From assembly GCA_963752225.1 (NCBI GenBank), contig CAVVXS010000016.1:186001-250000 (forward strand): DNA of 64,000 nt. Direction: 5' to 3'. Under the pieces are notes generated by a model, which searched no databases, was not told the DNA's origin, and was given only the letters and a program-made list of their open reading frames with translations. Numbering within the stretch: position 1 is the first letter of the stretch; each line of letters starts with the position of its first letter. Positions 18,222 to 26,401 of this stretch are shown here, piece after piece. The translations under genes were made by a program, and so were the position numbers. Source of the stretch: JBBROS01 sp963752225 (GTDB taxonomy: Bacteria > Pseudomonadota > Alphaproteobacteria > Acetobacterales > Acetobacteraceae).

Positions 18222-18884
18222 ATGCGTATTGGATTCGTGCACACGGATGCGCAACTCCTGGATCTGTTCCGGGACGAGATGGTCGTCCACCACCCCCACG
18301 TCGATTGCTTCCACCTGCTGAACGAAGGCCTGTTGCAGGATCTGACGCGCGGCGAGGAGCGGTCGGCCGTGTATCGCCGCACGGTGCGGCAGATCCTGAT
18401 CGCAGCCGACACGATGGCCGACCTGGTGATCATGACCTGCAGCAGCACCGCCCCGGCAGTCGACATCGCCCGCCAGGTTTGCCCGGTGCCGGTGCTCAAG
18501 ATCGACGACCCGATGGCGGCCGAGGCGGTGCGCCTCGGTGGCCGGATCGCCGTATTCTGCACCCGAGCCAGCGGCGCCGGCCCCAGTGCGGCGCTGATGC
18601 GGCAGCATGCGGCCGCGCAGGGGCGCGAGGTGCTGGTCGAGACGGTGGTGCGGCCCGAGGCCTTCACCGCCTTGTTCGCCGGCGACCAGGCCCGGCATGA
18701 CCAGACCATCCTGGACGCGGCGCGCGCGGCGGCGCCGCGAGCGGATGTGCTCGTGCTCGGCAACCCCGAGATGGCGCATCTGCGCGGCCAGATCGCCGCA
18801 TTCGGCAAACCGGCCTTGGTGAGCCCGCCCTGGCTCATGGCCGATCTGGCCCGCCGGCTTGCACCGACCCCGGCGAACGGGTAG
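18222..18884 (+). CDS. Asp/Glu/hydantoin racemase superfamily protein
   Basis: A 220-residue two-domain protein with the paired-cysteine layout of aspartate/glutamate racemases and maleate isomerases. The first Cys region is VIMTCSSTAPAV; the usual partner region near residue 180 reads VLVLGNPEMAHL, without a cysteine. Loss of one catalytic Cys would favour a decarboxylase- or isomerase-like variant over a true racemase. The start is placed at ATG 18222, where the fold begins (MRIGFVHTDAQLLD). An in-frame ATG at 18165 would add 19 residues of unlike sequence. Substrate unknown. Confidence 0.7.
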   Translation: MRIGFVHTDAQLLDLFRDEMVVHHPHVDCFHLLNEGLLQDLTRGEERSAVYRRTVRQILIAADTMADLVIMTCSSTAPAVDIARQVCPVPVLKIDDPMAAEAVRLGGRIAVFCTRASGAGPSAALMRQHAAAQGREVLVETVVRPEAFTALFAGDQARHDQTILDAARAAAPRADVLVLGNPEMAHLRGQIAAFGKPALVSPPWLMADLARRLAPTPANG

Positions 18885-18895
18885 CGTCCCGCACT

Positions 18896-19012
18896 ATGGT
18901 CATGGCGCTGCCGTTGCTGGGCTGCATGATGCGCGGGTTCCTGCGCAGCCTCGTCCATACGTTCGGCAGTGCGCTCGGCCTCGCCCTTATTCTCCGACTT
19001 ATCCGCCCCTGA
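18896..19012 (+). CDS. Possible leader peptide of leuA (LeuL-like)
   Basis: A 38-codon ORF whose second half is rich in leucine and isoleucine codons. The run near its end reads Leu-Gly-Leu-Ala-Leu-Ile-Leu-Arg-Leu-Ile-Arg-Pro. It uses CTT twice and ATT once, codons that the neighbouring GC-rich genes rarely use. The stop codon (19010-19012) falls inside the left arm of a strong hairpin that ends 44 bases before leuA. Known leader peptides stall ribosomes at such codon runs when the charged tRNA is scarce. The composition and position fit that role. No ribosome-binding site is strong, so this remains a prediction. Confidence 0.6.
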   Translation: MVMALPLLGCMMRGFLRSLVHTFGSALGLALILRLIRP

Positions 19013-19047
19013 GCGCACAGCCCGGCTGATGGCCGGCACGCTCAGGG
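19007..19047 (+). promoter_or_regulatory. Candidate attenuator hairpin upstream of leuA
   Basis: CCCTGAGCG (19007-19015) pairs perfectly with CGCTCAGGG (19039-19047), and an inner CCGGC/GCCGG stem (19022-19026, 19032-19036) extends it. The left arm overlaps the stop codon of the Leu-rich short ORF, so a ribosome stalled on the leucine codons would leave it free and a ribosome at the stop would mask it. No T-run follows. Termination could be Rho-assisted, or the stem could act on translation. Confidence 0.55.
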
Positions 19048-19091
19048 GGTCCTGAGGCGAGCCGTTTGTCCAACCAACCGAGGTCCGCGCC

Positions 19092-20672
19092 ATGAGTATC
19101 GACCATCCCAGTTTCGGCCGCCTGGCCGACAACCGCGTCATCATCTTCGACACGACTCTGCGCGACGGCGAGCAGTCGCCCGGCTTCTCCATGAACCTCG
19201 CCGAGAAGCTGCGCATGGCCGAGGCCTTGGCGTCGCTCGGCGTCGACGTCATGGAGGCCGGGTTCCCGATCGCCTCGCCCGGCGATTTCGAAAGCGTCCA
19301 GTCCATCGCCGAGCTGTTCGCCCGCGGCGGACCGGTGATCTGCGGTTTGGCCCGCACCGGCCAGGCCGACATCCTGCGCGCCGCCGAGGCGGTACGGACG
19401 GCCGCCCGCAAGCGCATCCACATCTTCATCAGCACGTCCGCGCTGCACATGAAATACAAGCTGCGGATGGAGCCGGACCAGGTGCTGCAGATCACCACCG
19501 ACAGCGTGACCCTGGCGCGCAACCACGCCGACGATGTCGAGTGGTCGGCCGAGGACGGCAGCCGCACCGATCCCGAGTTCCTGTGCCGCTGCGTCGAGGC
19601 CGCGATCAAGGCGGGCGCCACCACGATCAACATCCCCGACACCGTCGGCTACGCCGTGCCCGACGACATGACCCGCATCTTCGGCATGCTGCGGGAGCGG
19701 GTGCCGGGCGCCGACGGGGTGATCCTGTCCACCCACAACCACAACGACCTCGGCCTCGCGGTCGCCAACACGCTGGCCGCCGTGCGCGCCGGGGTGCGGC
19801 AGATCGAGTGCACCATCAATGGCATCGGCGAGCGGGCCGGCAATGCGGCGCTCGAGGAAACGGTGATGGCGATCCGCACCCGCCCCGACGCCGCCCCGTA
19901 CGAGCATGCCATCGACACGACGCAGATCCTGCGCACCAGCAAGCTGCTGAGCACCATCACCGGGTTCGACGTGCAGCCGAACAAGGCCATCGTCGGCCGC
20001 AACGCGTTTGCGCATGAGAGCGGCATCCATCAGGACGGCGTGCTGAAGAACGCCGCCACCTACGAGATCATGACGCCGGAAAGCGTCGGCTGGACCAAGA
20101 ACAGCCTGGTGCTGGGCAAGCACTCCGGCCGCGCCGCGTTCCGCGACAAGCTGCGGACGCTGGGCTACGGCGAGATCGGCGACAACCAGCTCAACGATGC
20201 GTTCCGCCGCTTCAAGGACCTCGCCGACCGCAAGAAGGTCGTCTACGACGAGGACATCTCGGCCCTCGTGGACGACGAGGTCGGGCGCGACAACCGACGC
20301 ATCCGGTTCGTGTCGCTCGACCTGCATGCCGGGTCGAAGGCGCCGCCGCGGGCCGAGCTCGAGCTTGAGGTGGACGGCGTGGTTCATGCCGCGGTCGAAA
20401 GCGGCGACGGGCCGGTCGACGCCACGTTCCGCGCCATCCGCGCGGTGTTCCCGCATGAGGCGACGCTGCTGCTGTTCTCGGTCGGCGCGGTGACCGAAGG
20501 GACCGACGCCCAGGCCAAGGTGACGGTGCGGCTCGAGGAAGGCGGCAAGATGGTGGACGGGCAGGGCGCCGACACCGACACGATCGTGGCGTCGGCGCGG
20601 GCCTATGTGCACGCGCTGAACAAGCTGCTGGTGAAGCGGGCGCGGACGGAGCCCGAAGCGCTCAGCGCGTAG
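19092..20672 (+). CDS. leuA: 2-isopropylmalate synthase
   Basis: A 526-residue enzyme that condenses acetyl-CoA with 2-oxoisovalerate, the committed step of leucine synthesis. The catalytic TIM barrel shows TTLRDGEQSPGFSM, STHNHNDLGLAVANT and a metal-binding HESGIHQDG near residue 300. The C-terminal regulatory domain (about 395-526) is present, so leucine feedback is expected. It is preceded by a Leu-rich short ORF and a hairpin that may control it by attenuation. The ilvBHC genes 1.6-5 kb upstream on the same strand supply its substrate. Confidence 0.95.
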   Translation: MSIDHPSFGRLADNRVIIFDTTLRDGEQSPGFSMNLAEKLRMAEALASLGVDVMEAGFPIASPGDFESVQSIAELFARGGPVICGLARTGQADILRAAEAVRTAARKRIHIFISTSALHMKYKLRMEPDQVLQITTDSVTLARNHADDVEWSAEDGSRTDPEFLCRCVEAAIKAGATTINIPDTVGYAVPDDMTRIFGMLRERVPGADGVILSTHNHNDLGLAVANTLAAVRAGVRQIECTINGIGERAGNAALEETVMAIRTRPDAAPYEHAIDTTQILRTSKLLSTITGFDVQPNKAIVGRNAFAHESGIHQDGVLKNAATYEIMTPESVGWTKNSLVLGKHSGRAAFRDKLRTLGYGEIGDNQLNDAFRRFKDLADRKKVVYDEDISALVDDEVGRDNRRIRFVSLDLHAGSKAPPRAELELEVDGVVHAAVESGDGPVDATFRAIRAVFPHEATLLLFSVGAVTEGTDAQAKVTVRLEEGGKMVDGQGADTDTIVASARAYVHALNKLLVKRARTEPEALSA

Positions 20673-20864
20673 CCCGCGCCCCGCGCTGATTTGCTCGGGT
20701 AGTCGCGCGGTCGGAGTGGGTTGGGGGCTGCCGGCGATGCTGGCGGCCCCGGCGTATCCCGCGGGTAATCAGAACGGCTGATCCAACTCTGTTGAGTTAC
20801 GTAATGATCCCGGTATGTCTCCGAGCATGGGCGGCCCGTGCCGCCCGGCAACCGGAGAGCGGGC

Positions 20865-23324
20865 ATGAGCAGAGCGCGGCTGGTCTTTGCGGCCACCGAT
20901 ACGACGGGCAAGCGCGGCGTTTGGCAGACCGACGGCACCGCGGCCGGCACGGTCCAGATCACCGCCCCGGCGACGGCGGCGGCGAACGGCTGGAACCCGT
21001 CGAGCTTCGCTTCGGTCGACCAGACCGTCCTGTTCGCCGGGTCCGACAGCGGGGGTAAGTCGGGCCTGTTCGCGCTTGACGGCCGCAGCAGCGCGATCAC
21101 CGAGTTGACGGTGGCCGGCAGCGACGCCGCGGGGGGGCTCAATCCGGACGGGTTGGTGACGGTGAACCACGGCGTCTACATGGCCGGCACCGACGCCAAC
21201 GGCGCCCGCGCACTGTTCGCGTCCGACGGCACCGCCGCCGGCACGTCGGAGCTGCTGACCGCCAAGGGCGGCGGCAGCCTGTTTCCGGCCGACATCACCG
21301 CGTTTGCCGGCCGGCTGGTGTTCGACGCGACCGCAGCCGACGTCGAAGGCGTGTTCGTGTCGGACGCGACCACCCCCGGGACCAACAAGCTGGCGCTGTC
21401 CGGGACTGTCTCGGCGGTGCCCTTCGTGCCGCCGCACGGCATCGCGTCGCTCGGCAGCCGCTTCCTGTTCATCGCTAACACGCCCGCCAACCAGCGCGCC
21501 TTGTTTGTGTCCGACGGCACCGCCGCCGGGACGGCGAAGCTTGCGGTGCCGGGGATGAACCCGTCCAACGGCTTCGGCGGCGCCCCGGCCGGGCTGCTGG
21601 CGTTCGGCGCGCGTGCGGCCTTCGTGGCCGGCGATGCAGCCGGCGTGCAGCGGATCTGGGTCACCGACGGCACCGGGGCCGGCACCTTCGCGCTGCCGGG
21701 CCTCAACAGCCTGACGGCCGGCACGCCGATGGCCGCGCTGCCGGACGGCCGGCTCGCCTTCGTCGCCGCGGATGCGAGCGGCCGGTTCGGCGTCTGGCTG
21801 ACCGACGGCTTCTCCAGCACGGTGCAGATCCCGGTGCCGGGTGCCAATCCGGCCGGGTTGTTCCCGAACGCCGTCATGACCCTGGGTGACCGCGTCGTGT
21901 TCGACGGCGTCGACAGCACCGGCGCCCGGACGCTGTTCATCTCCGACGGGACCGCGGCGGGCACGAAGGCGCTCCGCTCCAACCTTGCCTTGGTTGGCGG
22001 GATCGGCACCGACGCCGCGGTGCTGCCCAGCTTCAACGACGACTTCACCGACACGCCGGGCAACCAGACTTATGCCGGCACCGGCGACCACAACACCTTG
22101 ACGATCAACGAGGGCCGCCGCGGCGACACCTTCGTGCTGGGCTCGGACGGCAGTGTGCAGATCGGCCATGGCGGCCAGGTCGACACCGTGAGCGGGGTGC
22201 AGGAGATCAAGTTCATCGATGGCCGCATGGTGTTCGATCCGGCCGATCCGGCCGCCTCGGTCACCCGGCTTTACCAGGCAGCGCTCGGACGCTCGCCGGA
22301 CGAGGGCGGGCTGACATTCTGGACCGCCTCGATCAAGGCCGGCACGCCGCTGGTCACGCTTGCCGACGCATTCGTGTCGAGTGCGGAGTTCACCGGCCGG
22401 TTCGGGTCGGGACTTGCAAGCGCCGATTATGTGACGCGCCTGTACCTGAACGTGCTGGGTCGCGCGCCGGACGCGGGCGGCCTCGCCTTCTTCACCGGCG
22501 ACCTCGACTCCGGCAAGGCCAGCCGGGCGCAAACGCTGGTCGCGATCTCGGAAAGCGCCGAGAACAGAGCGGTGACGGCGCCGGTCGTGGCGGCAGGGAT
22601 CTGGAGCCCGAGCGCATCGGCGGCCGAGGTGGCGCGGCTCTACGACACGGCCCTGGGCCGGTTGCCGGACGCCGGAGGGCTGGCATTCTGGACGTCGTCG
22701 ATCGACCACGGCGCCACGCTGCTGGATGTGGCAAACGGGTTCGTGGGCACGCCGGAGTTCATCGCCACCTATGCGGCGCTCGACGACCGCGGCTTCGTCC
22801 AGGCCGTCTACGGAAAAACGCTGCATCGCGCCGCCGACGCGCAAGGGACGGATTTCTGGGTCAACGCGCTCGGCAATGGGATGAGCCGGGCCCAGGTCGT
22901 GGTCGGCTTCTCCGAAAGCGCCGAGCACCAATCCAACACGGCCGCCAATATCATGAGCGACACGCCGGCTCAGTACCGGCATCCGGATGGCCTGAACGCG
23001 AAAAGCCGGCCCGAACGCCGGGCCGGCTTTCCGCATGGACGTGAGGCGCTTAGTAGCCGTAAGCGGGGCGCTGGTAGTAGCCCGGCGCCGGCTGCTCGTA
23101 GTAGCGCTCGCGGGGGGCATTCGGCGTGGTCGCCGCGCCGCCCGCGGCACCGAGCGCGCCGCCCGCCAGGGCGCCGATCGCGGCACCACGGCCGCCACCG
23201 GCAATGGCGCCGAGCCCGGCACCGGCACCGGCACCGAGCAGGCCGCCGCCGACCGCGCGCTGGCCGGGGTCATACGGGTTCGAGCATGCGGTCAGGCCCA
23301 GCCCGGCCACGAGCGCGAGACTGA
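20865..23324 (+). CDS. DUF4214-domain protein with ELWxxDGT-type repeats; C-terminus doubtful
   Basis: The first 390 residues are repeats with a core like LFVSDGTAAGT (for example near residues 20, 110, 220, 360), matching the ELWxxDGT beta-propeller-like family. After a short link (DDFTDTPGNQTYAGTGDHN, VQEIKFIDGRMV) come three to four DUF4214 units (VTRLYQAALGRSPDEGGLTF, RLYLNVLGRAPDAGGL, RLYDTALGRLPDAGGL, QAVYGKTLHRAADAQG). DUF4214 proteins are often secreted surface proteins; no Sec signal is seen. The ATG at 20865 follows GGAGAG. The frame does not stop after the last domain. It runs about 330 bases on through a strong terminator hairpin and across an opposite-strand gene into Arg/Ala-rich nonsense, so the real end is probably near 22950-23000. 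Confidence 0.75.
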   Translation: MSRARLVFAATDTTGKRGVWQTDGTAAGTVQITAPATAAANGWNPSSFASVDQTVLFAGSDSGGKSGLFALDGRSSAITELTVAGSDAAGGLNPDGLVTVNHGVYMAGTDANGARALFASDGTAAGTSELLTAKGGGSLFPADITAFAGRLVFDATAADVEGVFVSDATTPGTNKLALSGTVSAVPFVPPHGIASLGSRFLFIANTPANQRALFVSDGTAAGTAKLAVPGMNPSNGFGGAPAGLLAFGARAAFVAGDAAGVQRIWVTDGTGAGTFALPGLNSLTAGTPMAALPDGRLAFVAADASGRFGVWLTDGFSSTVQIPVPGANPAGLFPNAVMTLGDRVVFDGVDSTGARTLFISDGTAAGTKALRSNLALVGGIGTDAAVLPSFNDDFTDTPGNQTYAGTGDHNTLTINEGRRGDTFVLGSDGSVQIGHGGQVDTVSGVQEIKFIDGRMVFDPADPAASVTRLYQAALGRSPDEGGLTFWTASIKAGTPLVTLADAFVSSAEFTGRFGSGLASADYVTRLYLNVLGRAPDAGGLAFFTGDLDSGKASRAQTLVAISESAENRAVTAPVVAAGIWSPSASAAEVARLYDTALGRLPDAGGLAFWTSSIDHGATLLDVANGFVGTPEFIATYAALDDRGFVQAVYGKTLHRAADAQGTDFWVNALGNGMSRAQVVVGFSESAEHQSNTAANIMSDTPAQYRHPDGLNAKSRPERRAGFPHGREALSSRKRGAGSSPAPAARSSARGGHSAWSPRRPRHRARRPPGRRSRHHGRHRQWRRARHRHRHRAGRRRPRAGRGHTGSSMRSGPARPRARD
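23003..23031. terminator. Bidirectional intrinsic terminator
   Basis: AAAGCCGGCCC (23003-23013) and GGGCCGGCTTT (23021-23031) form a perfect 11-base stem with a 7-base loop. A-rich and T-rich flanks suit termination on both strands. It lies between the DUF4214 protein domains and the convergent lipoprotein gene. Confidence 0.85.
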
Positions 23325-23343
23325 GGATCGGTTTGACGTTCAT
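23050..23343 (-). CDS. Glycine-zipper lipoprotein (first of a pair)
   Basis: A 97-residue predicted lipoprotein. The signal MNVKPILSLALVAGLG ends in LTAC. A glycine-zipper segment rich in GxxxG (AVGGGLLGAGAGAGLGAIAG and on to about residue 70) is followed by a Tyr/Pro-rich tail (ERYYEQPAPGYYQRP). Glycine zippers make tightly packed membrane helices, as in outer-membrane lipoproteins of the OsmB or 17-kDa type. The ATG follows AGGAG at good spacing. A similar gene without the Tyr-rich tail lies about 130 bases upstream on the same strand. Confidence 0.78.
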   Translation of the reverse strand: MNVKPILSLALVAGLGLTACSNPYDPGQRAVGGGLLGAGAGAGLGAIAGGGRGAAIGALAGGALGAAGGAATTPNAPRERYYEQPAPGYYQRPAYGY

Positions 23344-23472
23344 TGCGGTTCTCCTGTTGGGCCGGTCCGGGCGCGGGTTAGCGCGCGATCGCCGGGTTCG
23401 ATACTGCCAGAACGCCGCCAATGGCGGAAATATCCGGCCAAATTTGTAACGAAATGTCGCGCCGGCCGCAGC

Positions 23473-23694
23473 TCAATACCGGCGCGGCGCCGTCACCGCG
23501 CCGCCGACTGCGCCGACGCCGCCGCCGATCAGGGCACCGGTCCCGGCATTGCCGCCGGTCGCCGCACCCACCGCTGCGCCGGTGCCGGCGCCGAGCAGGC
23601 CGCCGGTGACGGCCCGCGTGCCGGGCTGCTCGCCGCATGCGGCCAAGGCCGACGCCAACCCGAGCAGCAGGGCCGTGGTGATGATGACTTTCAT
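23473..23694 (-). CDS. Glycine-zipper lipoprotein (second of a pair)
   Basis: A 73-residue predicted lipoprotein. The signal MKVIITTALLLGLASALA runs into the lipobox AAC, followed by a glycine-zipper helix (VTGGLLGAGTGAAVGAATGG, ALIGGGVGAVGGAV). It is a shorter paralogue of the gene about 130 bases downstream, sharing the order lipobox, short polar link, AVxGGLLGAG. Such pairs probably arose by tandem duplication. The ATG at 23694 is preceded by GGGAG. Divergent from mreB across about 210 bases. Confidence 0.75.
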   Translation of the reverse strand: MKVIITTALLLGLASALAACGEQPGTRAVTGGLLGAGTGAAVGAATGGNAGTGALIGGGVGAVGGAVTAPRRY

Positions 23695-23908
23695 GTCGTT
23701 CGCTCCCATTCAACGCTTAGGTTGTAGAAACGCGCGACACTGCGGCGCGGCCATGGCCGGACTGCGGCCGGACTATGTCTCACGCCAACGTGACAAAGCC
23801 TGACGGAGCCAGTGCGGCGGCCTTGCCGAGGTCCGGGGACCCCGTTAAGCGCATCTTGCCGAAGCTCTCACGACCCGCCGCTCGGCACCGCGTGACCAAG
23901 GGGGATCG

Positions 23909-24952
<1,044 letters not shown>

Positions 24953-24971
24953 CAACGGCGGGGGAACCTGC

Positions 24972-25850
24972 GTGATCCGCCTGTCCATTCCGGTCCGCGA
25001 AGCGATCGCCAAGCTGATGCTGCCGGTGCTGGTCGCGGCCGCGCTCGGGCTGATCCTGCTCGGCAAGGCAGAGCCGAGGGCGGCGGAGCGGGCGCGGGTG
25101 GCGCTGGCGGATGCGCTGGCGCCGGTGTTCGGGCTGGTCGCCGAACCGATGGACGGGGTGCGGCAAGGCATCGAGGACCTCCGGCGGCTCGGTCGTCTGC
25201 GCGCCGACAATGCCCGCCTGCGCGAAGAGAACGAGGCGCTGCGGCGATGGCAGGGCGTGGCGCTGGCGCTGGAGGCCGAGAATGCCACTCTGAAAGCGAA
25301 CCTCCGTTGGGTGCCCGACCCGGCGCCCGCCTTCATCACCGCGCGGGTCGTCGCCGACGCCGGCGGCACTTATGCGCGTGCCGTGCTGCTCGGGCTTGCC
25401 CCCAGCCATGGCGTGTCCAAGGGCCAGGTCGCCGTGGACGAGCGCGGACTGGTCGGCCGCGTGACCGAGGTCGGCGCCCGCAGCGCCCGGGTGCTGCTGC
25501 TGACCGACCTCAACAGCCGCATCCCGGTCACGCTGGAGAACAGCCGGGCGCGGGCCATCCTGGTCGGCACGAACGGACCGCGGCCGCGCCTGATGTATTG
25601 GCCGGACGGCGTGGTGCCGCTCGAAGGCGAACGGGTCGTGAGCAACGCCGAGGCCGGGGCGCTGCCGGCCGGATTGCCGGTGGGCGTGGTGCACTACTCG
25701 GCCGGCAACGCGCCCGACGTAGAGCTGGCGGCGCGGGTCGACCGGCTCGAAGTGGTGCGGTTGTTCGACTACGGCCTGGGCGGCCTGGTCGCGCCGGAAG
25801 CGGCGATCCGTGCCGGCGACCGCGCCGGCAGCGAGCGGACACGCCGATGA
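24972..25850 (+). CDS. mreC: Rod-shape determining protein MreC
   Basis: A 292-residue bitopic protein. One membrane helix (about 14-34), a short coiled coil (about 65-105, RRLGRLRADNARLREENEAL) and a periplasmic double beta-barrel with VDERGLVGRVTEVG and VGTNGPRPRLMYWPDG. It forms the periplasmic scaffold that activates PBP2-RodA. It starts at GTG 19 bases after mreB, and its TGA overlaps the mreD ATG. Confidence 0.93.
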   Translation: MIRLSIPVREAIAKLMLPVLVAAALGLILLGKAEPRAAERARVALADALAPVFGLVAEPMDGVRQGIEDLRRLGRLRADNARLREENEALRRWQGVALALEAENATLKANLRWVPDPAPAFITARVVADAGGTYARAVLLGLAPSHGVSKGQVAVDERGLVGRVTEVGARSARVLLLTDLNSRIPVTLENSRARAILVGTNGPRPRLMYWPDGVVPLEGERVVSNAEAGALPAGLPVGVVHYSAGNAPDVELAARVDRLEVVRLFDYGLGGLVAPEAAIRAGDRAGSERTRR

Positions 25851-26392
25851 GCCAGCGCCGCCCCGGCATTCGGCCGCGCCCGACAGTGTGGTCGCGCCTC
25901 GACGCGGCCAGCCGCGCCGCCTTTCCGTGCGCCTGCGCGGCGCTGCTGCTCCTGCTGCTCGCCTCGCCGCTGCATCTGCCGGCGCAGGCGGAGCTGCAGC
26001 CCGCGGCGGCGCTCGCCTGCGTGTTCTTCTGGTCGCTGTTCCGGCCAGCCAGCATGTCGCCGCCGCTCGTGTTCCTGCTCGGCCTGCTGGCGGACCTGCT
26101 CGGGCTTGGTCCGCCGGGCGTGTTCGTTCTGGTGCTGCTGGCCGTGCATGGCGTCGCGGCCCGGCTCCGGACCCTGGTCCGCTCCGGCTTCGGCGAGGTC
26201 TGGCTCGCTTTCGTCGCCGCGGCGGCCGGCGCGTCGGCGCTCGGTTGGGCTTTATGCAGCCTGCTCGCCTGGCGGGTGCTGCCGCCGGGCCCGGCGCTGT
26301 TCCAGTTCGCCATGGCGGCCGGACTGTATCCCGCGCTGGCGACGCTGTTCACCCGCGCCCATCGCGGCCTGGCCGACCCGCAGCGTGCTTAG
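25847..26392 (+). CDS. mreD: Rod-shape determining protein MreD
   Basis: A 181-residue integral membrane protein with about five hydrophobic helices (from residue 25 to 170), including PPLVFLLGLLADLLGLGPPG, which resembles the conserved core of MreD. It starts at an ATG that overlaps the mreC stop by four bases. MreD is part of the elongasome and acts opposite MreC on the balance of PBP2 activity. Length and place in the operon make the call sound although MreD sequences vary widely. Confidence 0.88.
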   Translation: MSQRRPGIRPRPTVWSRLDAASRAAFPCACAALLLLLLASPLHLPAQAELQPAAALACVFFWSLFRPASMSPPLVFLLGLLADLLGLGPPGVFVLVLLAVHGVAARLRTLVRSGFGEVWLAFVAAAAGASALGWALCSLLAWRVLPPGPALFQFAMAAGLYPALATLFTRAHRGLADPQRA

Positions 26393-26401
26393 GCGGCCGG
26401 C

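Noticed and set aside
20769..23273. Minus-strand frame of 834 codons opposite the DUF4214 gene
   Set aside because: The plus strand encodes recognisable repeated domains; the minus frame has none and also crosses the terminator.
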